64,000 nucleotides of DNA, taken from positions 14,832 through 78,831 of the forward strand of contig DAISGI010000007.1 of NCBI GenBank assembly GCA_036823195.1, in the 5' to 3' direction. Position numbers and translations under genes: made by a program. Below are positions 1 through 9,037 of the stretch, one piece after another. The stretch comes from UBA4874 sp002399435 (GTDB taxonomy: Bacteria > Bacillota > Clostridia > Caldicoprobacterales > DTU083). The notes beneath the pieces are model-generated. The model had not been told where the DNA came from. It was given only the letters and a program-made list of their open reading frames with translations, and did no database searches. Every line of letters starts with the position of its first letter. The first letter of the stretch is position 1.

Positions 1-5
1 TTGAA

Positions 6-50
6 ATGGGTATCTATAGTCGGGATGGGTATCTATCGATAGTTACCCAT
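6..50. promoter_or_regulatory. candidate operator palindrome upstream of nagA
   Basis: Positions 25-50 form a near-perfect 26-bp palindrome (ATGGGTA at the left, TACCCAT at the right, CTATCGATAG in the centre, one mismatched pair). A further copy of the left half lies at 6-20. It is about 70 bp upstream of the nagA start. It could be a repressor operator for amino-sugar use or a hairpin ending an upstream gene; no T-run follows it, which favours an operator. The regulator is not identifiable from the window. Confidence 0.4.
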
Positions 51-118
51 TCCGCCGGGGATGGACCGGGAAAGAGACTGGAAGGGAATCAAACGGCACG
101 AATCGATGGAAGGAGAAG

Positions 119-1270
119 ATGGCATTGATGATATTGACAAACGGCAGGGTTTATCTGGACGGGGCATGGAAAACGGGCCTGGATATTCTGGTGGAAGGGG
201 AAAAGATAGCGGACATCCGGCCCGGCGGGACGTGTCAGAATGGCAGGACAGTGGATGTGCAGGGCGGATATCTTTCCCCCGGTTTCATTGACATTCACAT
301 CCACGGTTCCAACGGATCCGATGTAATGGATGCCAGGGCAGATTCCCTGGAGAATATTTCGACTTTTCTGGCAGGGAACGGCACCACATCCTGGCTTGCC
401 ACCACCATGACCCAAACCATTCCACGGATTCAGAGTGCCCTGCATACGGTATCGGAATATATGCAGGAGAAAAGTCATAAGGGGGCACAAATCCTGGGTG
501 CCCATATGGAAGGGCCGTTTCTGAATCCTTTGGCAAAGGGGGCCCATGTGGAGGAGTGCATTATTCCGCCGGACCGGAAAACCTTTGAGGAGATCACGGC
601 GGAAACACCGGACATTGTCCGACTGATGACCCTGGCTCCGGAGAGGGAAGGCGCCCTGGAATTTGCGGACTACCTGAAGGACCGGGGTATTGTCGTTTCC
701 ATCGGCCATACAAAGGCTTCCTATGATCAATGTGTCCGCGCCATGCAGCACGGCATCACCCATATCTGCCATTTTTACAACGCCATGACACCTCTCCGAC
801 ACAGGGAGCCCGGGACGGTGGGCGCCATTCTGGACAATGATTCCGCCACCATTGAGCTGATCGCGGATCTGATCCACATTCATCCGGCTGCCCTGCGTCT
901 GGCTGTCCGGGTCAAGGGACCGGATCGGACCGTGCTGATTACCGACGCCATGTCGGCTGCCGGTCTCAGGGACGGGGATTATAAGCTGGGCGGCCTTCCG
1001 GTTCATGTAAAAGACGGTGCGGCACGCCTGAAGGACGGTACCCTTGCAGGCAGTGTCCTGACGCAGAACCGCGCTCTTCGCAATATGATAAAAATCGGGA
1101 TCCCTTCCGAGGATGTCATTGCCATGCTGACCGCAACACCTGCCCGGGAGATTGGTGTGGACGGATACAAAGGGAAGCTCAGCAAAGGCTATGATGCGGA
1201 CATCAATGTTCTGGACGGGGACTTCCAGGTTCGGGAGACCTTCCTGAAAGGCAAAAAGTTTTCAAAATAA
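119..1270 (+). CDS. nagA: N-acetylglucosamine-6-phosphate deacetylase
   Basis: Cytoplasmic metal-dependent amidohydrolase that converts GlcNAc-6-phosphate to glucosamine-6-phosphate and acetate, the entry step of amino-sugar catabolism and cell-wall recycling. It is 383 aa, normal for NagA. Visible family features are the HxH metal motif (H60, H62), the metal-binding Glu in AHMEGPF (E131), His197 in SIGHT, His218, and the catalytic Asp in LITDAMS (D276). The ATG start follows a GGAGAAG ribosome site. The 3' end overlaps the convergent transglutaminase gene by 9 bp. No nagB is seen in the window; anmK at 36.6 kb is functionally related but distant. Confidence 0.93.
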   Translation: MALMILTNGRVYLDGAWKTGLDILVEGEKIADIRPGGTCQNGRTVDVQGGYLSPGFIDIHIHGSNGSDVMDARADSLENISTFLAGNGTTSWLATTMTQTIPRIQSALHTVSEYMQEKSHKGAQILGAHMEGPFLNPLAKGAHVEECIIPPDRKTFEEITAETPDIVRLMTLAPEREGALEFADYLKDRGIVVSIGHTKASYDQCVRAMQHGITHICHFYNAMTPLRHREPGTVGAILDNDSATIELIADLIHIHPAALRLAVRVKGPDRTVLITDAMSAAGLRDGDYKLGGLPVHVKDGAARLKDGTLAGSVLTQNRALRNMIKIGIPSEDVIAMLTATPAREIGVDGYKGKLSKGYDADINVLDGDFQVRETFLKGKKFSK

Positions 1271-3625
1271 CTGCTTTCGATGGGAGACCATTCGCTGGAT
1301 CGTCCGGAGGCGATACCGGAAGGACCCCAGGATATCCCTTACATTGCCCTTCAGGTTTTGGGAAAATTCCTCTGTTCGGGAAAGGTCCGTCTCCGTCAGC
1401 CGGTGATTTCCAAATTCCGTATCAATCACGAGCTCTGCAATGCTTTTCATGGATCCTGCAGGATTGATCAGCCAGGTATCGATTCTTTCCGCGTATTCAT
1501 AAGGAGTTTCCCCCCGCCGGACAGGCGATCCGTAAAGCTGCAGCAGCCATAGGATTTCATTGTAATAGGCGTGGAGGCGGGAACGGAAAGGCATTCTGGA
1601 AACCTTTTTCCAATAATGCTGATACCGGAGGAAGAGGATAAGGGCAGCGGCAGATGCGAGGGCGGGCAGGGAACCCAGGGCAATCCATACGCCTGCCCGG
1701 GCTGCCGGCAGCGACCATTTCGTTTTTTCCTCCGCAGCCGATCTGTCCGGAACCGGCATATCCAATGCGTTATCTTCCTGGCTCTGCTTCTCATCCATCC
1801 TGTGCTCCCAATAATCCTGCCAGTACAGGATCTGATCGTTGCTGCGGAAAGCATTTTCTCCGGCCGATGCTGTCAATGCATCCCCAGGGGTGGGATCAAA
1901 GGTGAGCCATCCAACTTTCGGGAAATAGGCTTCCACCCATGCATGAGCATTCTTTTTTCTCACTTCGTAGATTCCATGGGAATTGGGAGAGGAAGGCGTC
2001 AGGAATCCTTCCACATAGCGGGTGGGGACGCCGGCTGCTCTGCCCATAACCGCCATGGAGGAGGCAAAATAGGTACAGTAGCCTTCTTTCAGGTCGAACA
2101 GGAAATAGTCCACGAAATCCCGGCCGGAAGGCGTATAGGGCGGCCGGACCGTATAGGAAAAATGGCTTTGAAGATAGTCCTGAATGGCCATGATTTTTTC
2201 ATAGGAGGAATCTTTTCCGGCTGTGATCTGCTTCGTCAGATCGTAGACTCTTTGCGGTACGGAATCCGGTATTTTCATATAATGCTCCTGGATGGACAGG
2301 ACTTTTTTCCGGACTCCCTTTTGCTTGAGAAGGGAGTCCGGCAAAGGCCCGTTCCAGTCGATGGAAGGAACTTTTTCCGTCAGATACTGCAAAAGTTCCG
2401 GATTGGTCTGGTCCGGGATCCGGGACCGCAGGGTATAGGGCTCTGCGGCGACGATTTCCCGTGTGGTAAAGGTTTCGCCCTTGGTGTTGAAGTAGGGCTG
2501 GGAAGCGCCCTTTACCGTACTGATTTCCGTCAGCTGCGGCGAATGAAAGATGGCGGAGCTCTTTATTCCGACGTGGGTAACCACGGTTTCGACTTCCGGA
2601 AAGAGTTCTTTTTGCTTTTTTTCCTTAAAATCCTTCCAAATCTGTTCATCAAAATTATAGACGCTTTTTCGGCTTTTTTCCCACGCCATGTCCCAAAACC
2701 GGTAACGCATGTCCTCAATGGTGTCGGTCCATCCGGAGCCGGCATATTCATTCAGAAGGGAGCCTCTCAGGTAAAGGGGCATCGGAGAGGAAACTTCCAG
2801 CACCAGATCCTCACTGAGCTGAACCGGGCCGCCCAGCTTCTCCGGAGAGGACGGAAATCCGGTTTCGGACAGACGAAAGGGCTGCCTCGGGCCGGAAAAG
2901 CCAAATTGGTCCCGGACCTCCGTCTTGACCCGATCCACGCTTTTCACCAGATAAGGCCATCGATAGTTGGTATCTGCAGGGATCAGAATCCTGGCGGTCA
3001 GAAGAATGAGAACGGCCAATGGCAGGACATGGATCAGCCAGGTCCCATATTGGGGAGCGGAAGCTTTTTTGGACAGCTTTTTATGAAAGCTTCCTCCCCG
3101 GAGCAGGATGCCGCCCAGTGCAAACACCCAGATGCACCATTGGGACTCCCGATGGCCGAGCAGCCAGAGTGTGATCAGAAGGGCGGCCCCCAGCGCAAAC
3201 GGGAGGAAGGACCATCGCAGCCTGACCTGCAGCAGATAAAGAACGGTTCCGATCAGGGAAATCCAGAGCCAGGCGGCAGGGAGATAATAGGAGAGAAAAC
3301 AATCCGGACGAAGGGCTGCATTGCCACGGATGCAATCAAGCTGCCACCGGAGGAAAGCCTGGATGGAACGCTGCCATTCCGGCCCCATCTCCCACCGGAG
3401 TACGGCCAGCCCGACCAGAGCGGACAGGGAAAGAAGAAATGCTGCCGTTCGTTTGCTCCAAAAAACAATCCTCAGAAGGACACAGAGAGCGATGGTAATC
3501 AGCACAATTGTACCAATACGCACCGGCAGGCGGATGGCTCTCAGAAACGCGATGCTCAGGCTGCTGGTCATAATGGAAAAGACAAGGCTCTCCATCAGAA
3601 TGTCCATCCATTTGCCCTTTATCAT
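1262..3625 (-). CDS. membrane-anchored transglutaminase-like protein (DUF3488/DUF4129 type)
   Basis: 787-aa membrane protein. The N-terminal ~220 residues hold several hydrophobic segments, followed by an extracytoplasmic region with a transglutaminase-like core. The catalytic triad is visible: Cys in GYCTYF (about residue 515), His in NAHAWVEAYF (about 562) and Asp in TFDPTPG (about 578). A further membrane segment (about 650) is followed by a cytoplasmic DUF4129-like tail. It is the last gene of a three-gene operon and its ATG overlaps the DUF58 stop by 4 bp. This MoxR-DUF58-transglutaminase order is common in bacteria, but the substrate is unknown. Proteolysis or crosslinking of envelope proteins is an inference. 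Confidence 0.85.
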   Translation of the reverse strand: MIKGKWMDILMESLVFSIMTSSLSIAFLRAIRLPVRIGTIVLITIALCVLLRIVFWSKRTAAFLLSLSALVGLAVLRWEMGPEWQRSIQAFLRWQLDCIRGNAALRPDCFLSYYLPAAWLWISLIGTVLYLLQVRLRWSFLPFALGAALLITLWLLGHRESQWCIWVFALGGILLRGGSFHKKLSKKASAPQYGTWLIHVLPLAVLILLTARILIPADTNYRWPYLVKSVDRVKTEVRDQFGFSGPRQPFRLSETGFPSSPEKLGGPVQLSEDLVLEVSSPMPLYLRGSLLNEYAGSGWTDTIEDMRYRFWDMAWEKSRKSVYNFDEQIWKDFKEKKQKELFPEVETVVTHVGIKSSAIFHSPQLTEISTVKGASQPYFNTKGETFTTREIVAAEPYTLRSRIPDQTNPELLQYLTEKVPSIDWNGPLPDSLLKQKGVRKKVLSIQEHYMKIPDSVPQRVYDLTKQITAGKDSSYEKIMAIQDYLQSHFSYTVRPPYTPSGRDFVDYFLFDLKEGYCTYFASSMAVMGRAAGVPTRYVEGFLTPSSPNSHGIYEVRKKNAHAWVEAYFPKVGWLTFDPTPGDALTASAGENAFRSNDQILYWQDYWEHRMDEKQSQEDNALDMPVPDRSAAEEKTKWSLPAARAGVWIALGSLPALASAAALILFLRYQHYWKKVSRMPFRSRLHAYYNEILWLLQLYGSPVRRGETPYEYAERIDTWLINPAGSMKSIAELVIDTEFGNHRLTETDLSRTEEFSQNLKGNVRDILGSFRYRLRTIQRMVSHRKQLF

Positions 3626-4836
3626 CCCATCGCCTCCAAAGCCTCATCCAGACGCTGATCGGTATGGATGAGGAAAGTCGGAATTGCCCTTTTACGGAGA
3701 TCCTGCAGCATTTTTTCATCTTCCTGATTCTCCCCGTTTCGGTTTTTTATCAGAAAGACCATGGGGCGGACACCGGACTGTCTGAGAAGGCAAAGACGGT
3801 TGAACAGGTCATAGCCTATCTGATTCACCACCAGAATCAGACTTTCATTGGAGTGGAATGCGGAGGATTCGATCTGCAGGATCCTGGACATGGAAAAGGG
3901 ACTTTGAAAGGCAATGCCGGAGAGAAATTCATAAAAGGCAGGAAAATTCTGAGGAGTTCTGCCGCTCAGTTCCTGTCTGCTCCTTTGGTAGATAATGAAT
4001 TGAAGCGGTATCCATTTGCTGAGAAGATAGTGGGCCAGAGCCGTAGTCGATTCGACCATCTGGTCTTCCAGCTGTCGTCTTTCCAATCTGCTGATCCGGT
4101 CCGGCAGATTCATTTCCAGAAACAGAAGGACATGGGGCTGCGTTGTCATTTCATAGTTCATCACATAAAGATCCTGCATTTTGGACGAAATCTTCCAGTG
4201 AACTTTTTTAAGGGGATCCCCGTAGGCGTATCGGCGGATATCCGACTGAACTGCCGTTTCATTGGTTTTCAGCAGTTGATTGCTCAGAAGGCCCTCCTGC
4301 CGGATCTCGGGAAGAGGGAGATTGCTCAGGGAAAGAACTCTTGGAAGGACCGTCAGTCGCAGCATTTTGTGGTAATGTTTCCTGGTCAGATCCATGGAAA
4401 AATGGAACAGTCCAAAAAGGTCCATGACTTCAACCCCTGTGATGCCAATGGGATAAATTCCCCGCAGGGAACAGGGGAATTCTTCCCGGATTTCCCCGTA
4501 ATGAAAGGGCAGAACAGACAGAATGCCTTCCTTCTTCGTATCGGTCAGCAGGGATTCAGGCGTCCGGTAGGAGACTTTAAGATAAGGAAAAAGAAAAGGC
4601 TTGTCATTGTGGATCTGTATGGTAAGGACCGCATGTTTTCCCTTGGGTGCTTCCTTCGGGGTAATGTCCTGCAGGTAGTGGAAATCCAGCAAAGTCCACA
4701 GGCAGGTCAGTACCGCATATACGAGAATGGAAAGAAGGATGCCAAAGCCGATATAGCAGAGCAGGTCCCCGGTATACAAGCTGAGCAGCAGCAATGCCGC
4801 GGTGCAAAGGACAAACAATATCCCCTGTGTTTTCAT
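3622..4836 (-). CDS. DUF58 domain protein
   Basis: 404-aa protein with two membrane segments in the first ~45 residues and a DUF58 domain. The family hallmark is visible as a GDP...KKVHWKISSK stretch near residue 205. DUF58 proteins typically pair with MoxR ATPases and often have a VWA-like fold. Here the gene sits between moxR (4-bp overlap upstream) and the transglutaminase gene (4-bp overlap downstream), so the three are very probably co-translated. The exact function is unknown; a scaffold or adaptor role for the MoxR chaperone at the membrane is inferred from family context. Confidence 0.85.
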   Translation of the reverse strand: MKTQGILFVLCTAALLLLSLYTGDLLCYIGFGILLSILVYAVLTCLWTLLDFHYLQDITPKEAPKGKHAVLTIQIHNDKPFLFPYLKVSYRTPESLLTDTKKEGILSVLPFHYGEIREEFPCSLRGIYPIGITGVEVMDLFGLFHFSMDLTRKHYHKMLRLTVLPRVLSLSNLPLPEIRQEGLLSNQLLKTNETAVQSDIRRYAYGDPLKKVHWKISSKMQDLYVMNYEMTTQPHVLLFLEMNLPDRISRLERRQLEDQMVESTTALAHYLLSKWIPLQFIIYQRSRQELSGRTPQNFPAFYEFLSGIAFQSPFSMSRILQIESSAFHSNESLILVVNQIGYDLFNRLCLLRQSGVRPMVFLIKNRNGENQEDEKMLQDLRKRAIPTFLIHTDQRLDEALEAMG

Positions 4837-5777
4837 GAGGAAATCACCGGCACATAAAGGGTATGAAGGATGGATTGCAGCACCCTTTCCGCCGTTTGTT
4901 CCTTCAGGCGGGCTTCGGGCTTCAGCATCAGACGGTGTGCCAGCACCGGCACGGTCATTTTCTGTACATCATCCGGAATGACATAATTCCTTCCCTGCAA
5001 CAGGGCATAAGCCTGGGAAGCCCGCATGAGGTACAGGGATCCGCGTGGACTGGCACCGAGGCTCAGATCGGGATGATCCCGGGTCATGGAAACAATACCG
5101 GCGATATACTCTTTGATGGCTTGCGCCGTTTTCACCTCCGCGGCTGTTTTCTGAAGAAACAGGATATCCCCGCCGGATGCGACAGGCTGCAGGGTGTCCA
5201 GCGGATTTTGTGTCTGAAATCTTGACAGGATCTGCATTTCCTCCCGCTGGGAGGGGTACCCCATGGTCACCTTCAGCATAAATCGGTCCAGCTGCGCTTC
5301 CGGAAGGGGAAACGTACCGATATACTCCACAGGATTTTGTGTGGCAAGCACGATAAACGGGGCAGGAACCGGATAGGTGATACCGTCCACGGTGACCTGT
5401 GCTTCCTCCATCACTTCCAGAAGGCTGGACTGGGTCTTGGGAGAGGTCCGGTTGATTTCATCGGCAAGGATGATCTGGTGCATAATCATACCCGGCTGAA
5501 ATTCCATTTGTCCCTTTTTGAAATTGTACATGGAGAATCCGGTAATATCGGAAGGCAGCACATCCGGGGTAAACTGGATCCTGCGGAAGCTGAGATTGAG
5601 GGATTTGGCCAGGGAGGACACCATCATGGTCTTTCCGACTCCCGGTACGTCCTCAATCAGGACATGACCCCTGCCCAGAAGGGCAATCAGCATCAGATGG
5701 ATGGCTTCCCGTTTGCCCACCATCACACATTCTATATTTTCCTGTATTTTTTTTAGCAGCAGAGATGCCTTTTCCAA
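4833..5777 (-). CDS. MoxR-family AAA+ ATPase
   Basis: 314-aa AAA+ ATPase of the MoxR group. Walker A is GVGKT (near residue 48), Walker B is ILADEINR, and the QNP...GTFPLPEAQLDRF sensor region typical of MoxR is present. These ATPases act as chaperones that mature or load partner complexes, often VWA/DUF58 proteins. First gene of the minus-strand operon moxR-DUF58-transglutaminase. The ATG start is preceded by a strong AAGGAGGAG site. A second, distinct MoxR is present at 51.5 kb. Confidence 0.9.
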   Translation of the reverse strand: MEKASLLLKKIQENIECVMVGKREAIHLMLIALLGRGHVLIEDVPGVGKTMMVSSLAKSLNLSFRRIQFTPDVLPSDITGFSMYNFKKGQMEFQPGMIMHQIILADEINRTSPKTQSSLLEVMEEAQVTVDGITYPVPAPFIVLATQNPVEYIGTFPLPEAQLDRFMLKVTMGYPSQREEMQILSRFQTQNPLDTLQPVASGGDILFLQKTAAEVKTAQAIKEYIAGIVSMTRDHPDLSLGASPRGSLYLMRASQAYALLQGRNYVIPDDVQKMTVPVLAHRLMLKPEARLKEQTAERVLQSILHTLYVPVISS

Positions 5778-5821
5778 GGGGTCTCCTCCTTTCGGATGAA
5801 TCCATACCCATTAGCATTTCC

Positions 5822-5850
5822 TTTGTATACCTGGAAAAGGACTATACGAA
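5822..5850. promoter_or_regulatory. inverted repeat in the moxR/birA divergent region
   Basis: TTTGTATA (5822-5829) and TATACGAA (5843-5850) form an inverted repeat with a 13-bp spacer and one mismatch. It lies between the divergently read moxR operon and birA, close to a TATAAT hexamer at 5866-5871. It does not resemble the classical BirA operator. Treated only as a candidate operator. Confidence 0.3.
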
Positions 5851-6026
5851 CGGGTCTCTTTCCTTTATAATAATAGGATACGGCAGAATTAGCAATACAT
5901 TCTGATCAATTCAGCCATAAACCGTCTTAATAGGACCGTTGATTGTTGTTTCATCGGCAGCCGGACGGGCCATAATGGATTACAGGATTGTTGGAAACGG
6001 AGTTCCGGAAGAGGAGGAGAAGCTCT

Positions 6027-7016
6027 TTGAAAGATAAAATATTCAGGATATTGTTGGAGAACCGTGGAAAGTTTGTTTCCGGGGAAAAAATCAGTGAAAG
6101 GCTGGGAGTGAGCCGGACAGCAGTCTGGAAAGTTATCGGGCAGCTGCGGGAGGAAGGCTGCCGCATCGAATCGGTTTCGAACAGAGGCTACTGCCTCACG
6201 GAAATTCCCGATCGTTTGAGCGGGGAACTGATCCGTACCTATCTGAATACCAATACCATGGGACAGTCCATGGATCTGCATTTTTCCATTGGCTCCACCA
6301 ATGCGCGTGCCAGGGAACTGGCGCAGAAGGGTGCGGCCCACGGAACACTTGTGGCGGCGGAAGAACAGGTAAGCGGCAGGGGAAGGCTGGGGCGTTCCTG
6401 GATATCCCCGGCAGGCGTTGGCATCTGGATGTCCCTGATCCTGCGGCCTCCTTTTCCGCCGCTGCATGCGCCCCGCATCACCGTGTTGGCCGCCCTGGCA
6501 GTAGAAGATGCCATTCGAAAAGTGACCGGACGGAATGCCGGTATCAAATGGCCAAACGATATTGTCCTCCGCGGGAGGAAAGTATGCGGGATCCTGACGG
6601 AAATACAGGCCGATCCGGACAGGATTGAATATGTGACGGTTGGAATCGGCCTGAATGCAAACACCAGGGAAGAAGATTTTCCGGTGGAACTGTCCCCCAC
6701 GGCGACCTCCCTTTTCCTTGAATCCGGAAAGAAGGTGGACCGGAATTTTCTTCTGGCTGAAATACTGAACAGCTTTGAGAAGTACTATAACAGATATGCG
6801 GAAGAAGAAGGATTTGCAGGACTGTTAACCGGGTACAGGAAGAAATGTATCACATTGGGGAAATCGGTTCATGTCATCGGCCGGACGGAGGAATTCGATG
6901 GGACTGCCGTTGATCTGACGGAGGATTGTGCCCTGGTGGTCCGGCTTGCCGATGGGACTTTCCGCACTGTTTTCTCCGGGGATGTTTCGGTGCGGGGGGG
7001 TGCAGGGTATGTATAA
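6027..7016 (+). CDS. birA: bifunctional biotin--[acetyl-CoA-carboxylase] ligase / biotin repressor
   Basis: Attaches biotin to carboxyl-carrier proteins through biotinyl-AMP and, through an N-terminal winged helix, can repress biotin genes. The N-terminal ~60 residues match the HTH domain (KISERLGVSRTAVWK). The ligase domain has the GRGRLGRSW adenylate loop and IKWPNDI with the catalytic Lys. A small SH3-like C-terminal domain closes the protein. A TTG start at 6027 was chosen because AGGAGGAGA lies at 6012-6020; upstream in-frame TTG codons at 5988 and 5991 lack a site. 329 aa, normal for BirA. No biotin biosynthesis genes are near. Confidence 0.9.
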   Translation: MKDKIFRILLENRGKFVSGEKISERLGVSRTAVWKVIGQLREEGCRIESVSNRGYCLTEIPDRLSGELIRTYLNTNTMGQSMDLHFSIGSTNARARELAQKGAAHGTLVAAEEQVSGRGRLGRSWISPAGVGIWMSLILRPPFPPLHAPRITVLAALAVEDAIRKVTGRNAGIKWPNDIVLRGRKVCGILTEIQADPDRIEYVTVGIGLNANTREEDFPVELSPTATSLFLESGKKVDRNFLLAEILNSFEKYYNRYAEEEGFAGLLTGYRKKCITLGKSVHVIGRTEEFDGTAVDLTEDCALVVRLADGTFRTVFSGDVSVRGGAGYV

Positions 7017-7164
7017 ACATGATGTTGTGCAGATAATTCAAAGAATCCGGCTTATTCGGAAGGAAGAGGGGGAACACTTGCTTCCTGTTTCCCAGGGAGA
7101 GGATATCCGGCGGTTTTTTACCGATACACTGCATTGCTTTTATCAAAGAAGTTCATTAATATGA
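7009..7164 (+). CDS. possible small protein, 51 aa, unknown
   Basis: An ATG at 7009 overlaps the birA stop and is preceded by a G-rich stretch (6994-7000) that could act as a ribosome site. The predicted 51-residue product begins MYKHDVVQII and is basic and soluble. No family recognised. It may be a real translationally coupled small gene, the remnant of a longer gene, or chance. Conservation in relatives would decide. Confidence 0.35.
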   Translation: MYKHDVVQIIQRIRLIRKEEGEHLLPVSQGEDIRRFFTDTLHCFYQRSSLI

Positions 7165-7239
7165 TGTAGATTCTCATCTGCAGGGTTTACGACACTTTTC
7201 AGGCAATAGGAAACGGACCAAATAACTGGGGGTTATGTT

Positions 7240-9036
7240 TTGGAAATTTTAAAAAGAATCTATCGATATTGCAGCCGGTACCGACGAAAGATGATTGCCG
7301 CATGTGTATTCCTGGTTCTCTATATCGCCGTCAATCTGATCACGCCTTTGATTTCCGGAATCATTGTGGATGATGTCATCAAGGGTGGAAAACGGGAGAT
7401 GCTCTCGGTTTTGCTTCTGATCCTGCTGGTGGGATCGGTCCTGAAGAGTGTCTCCATGTATTTTCGGGGCATCCTGTTTGAAAGCTTCTCCCAGGATTGT
7501 CTGTATGATCTGAGAAATGACATGTATACTCATTTGCAGCATCTTCCCTTTTCTTTTTATGACAACAACCGGATTGGTGAGCTGATGTCCCGCATGACCG
7601 GTGACCTGGAAGGAGTCCGGGTCTTCCTTGCATCCGGTATTCCGGTTTTGATGGAGAATTGTGTCTACTTTTTCGGTACCACTGTGATCCTTTTCACCCA
7701 AAATGCCAAATTGGCCCTTGCAACTCTTCTGGTTACACCTTGCATCGCATATTGCGCCTATCGGTTCAATCAGGTTGTCCGTCCCATATTCAGTGAAATC
7801 CGGGAGCAGCAGGCGACCCTGAATACTGTTACCCAGGAAAACATCACCGGGGTACGGATGGTAAAGGCTTTTGCCAGGGAAGACTATGAAATAAAGAAGT
7901 TTGAAAAGGAGAACAGGCGCAACCAAATGCTGAATATCAATGCCAGCCGGATCTGGGGAAGTTATTTTCCTGCGATGGATTTCATTTCCGGGATCTGCCT
8001 GATTCTTTTGGTCTGGTTTGGCGGACGTATGGTCGGAAGGGGAGAAATCAGTATTGGCACCGTGGTAACTTTCAACGGGTATCTGTGGATGCTGATTATG
8101 CCCATGAGAATGCTGGGCTGGATCATCAATATGATGGCACAGGCCATTACTTCGGGGCAAAGAATTTTTGACGTCCTGGATACCGGAACGACGATCCGGG
8201 AAACGGAAAATCCGTATAATCCGGAGGAATTCCGCGGGGACGTGAGTTTTCAGGATGTCTCCTTCCGTTATCGGGAACAGCCGGTTTTGCTCCATGTAGA
8301 CTTCCAGGCACCGGCTGGCAGCACCATCGCCATTATGGGGGCCACCGGAGCAGGAAAGACCTCGGTCATTAACCTGATCGAACGGTTTTATGACCGGTCC
8401 TCCGGCAGCATACGGATAGACGGTGTGGAGATCCAGGACTGGAGCATCCGGCGTCTGCGTTCGGAGATCGGCATTGTCCTGCAGGATACCTTCCTGTTCT
8501 CTGACACCATAGAGGGAAATATTCTTTACGGCAAACCCGATGCCACCCGGGAGGAAGTGATACAGGCGGCAAAAATGGCGGATGCCCATGACTTTATTTC
8601 GGAAATGCCTCAGGGATATGACACCATCGTGGGAGAAAGGGGAACCGGGCTGTCCGGCGGTCAGAAGCAGCGTATCGCCATTGCCAGGGCACTGATCAAG
8701 GATCCAAAGATCCTGATTATGGACGACTGCACTTCCGCTGTGGATATGGAAACGGAATATGAGATTCAGAAAGCATTGAAGGAAGTGCAGAAGAGCCGTA
8801 CCACATTTATTATTGCCCATCGGATCTCCTCCGTTAAAAACGCGGATGAAATTCTGATTCTGGAGGACGGCCGTATTGTGGAACGCGGCAGTCACCAACA
8901 GCTGATGAACCGGAAAGGCCGGTATTATAGAATGGTAAGGCAGCAGTATCATGATCTGGATAAGCTGGAGGAGCTCAGGACAGGCTGGGCCGGGCCGGAT
9001 CCGATGGAAGCATGCCGGAAAGGGAAGGTGATATAG
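7240..9036 (+). CDS. ABC exporter half-transporter (degenerate catalytic site subunit)
   Basis: 598-aa fused permease-ATPase of the ABC exporter type. Six membrane segments occupy residues ~20-310, followed by an ATPase domain with Walker A GATGAGKTS, Q-loop LQDTFLFS, signature LSGGQKQR and Walker B LIMDDCTSAVD. The residue after the Walker B Asp is Asp instead of the usual catalytic Glu, the hallmark of the degenerate site in asymmetric heterodimers such as TM287/288 and BmrCD. The next gene, 1 bp downstream, has the canonical Glu, so the two probably form a heterodimeric multidrug or lipid exporter. Start is TTG at 7240, just after a GGGGGT stretch. Confidence 0.9.
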   Translation: MEILKRIYRYCSRYRRKMIAACVFLVLYIAVNLITPLISGIIVDDVIKGGKREMLSVLLLILLVGSVLKSVSMYFRGILFESFSQDCLYDLRNDMYTHLQHLPFSFYDNNRIGELMSRMTGDLEGVRVFLASGIPVLMENCVYFFGTTVILFTQNAKLALATLLVTPCIAYCAYRFNQVVRPIFSEIREQQATLNTVTQENITGVRMVKAFAREDYEIKKFEKENRRNQMLNINASRIWGSYFPAMDFISGICLILLVWFGGRMVGRGEISIGTVVTFNGYLWMLIMPMRMLGWIINMMAQAITSGQRIFDVLDTGTTIRETENPYNPEEFRGDVSFQDVSFRYREQPVLLHVDFQAPAGSTIAIMGATGAGKTSVINLIERFYDRSSGSIRIDGVEIQDWSIRRLRSEIGIVLQDTFLFSDTIEGNILYGKPDATREEVIQAAKMADAHDFISEMPQGYDTIVGERGTGLSGGQKQRIAIARALIKDPKILIMDDCTSAVDMETEYEIQKALKEVQKSRTTFIIAHRISSVKNADEILILEDGRIVERGSHQQLMNRKGRYYRMVRQQYHDLDKLEELRTGWAGPDPMEACRKGKVI

Positions 9037-9037
9037 G

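Noticed and set aside
1571..3658. Long plus-strand open frame opposite the transglutaminase gene
   Set aside because: It lacks family features and lies wholly antisense to a gene with a complete catalytic triad and operon overlaps, so it is a shadow frame.
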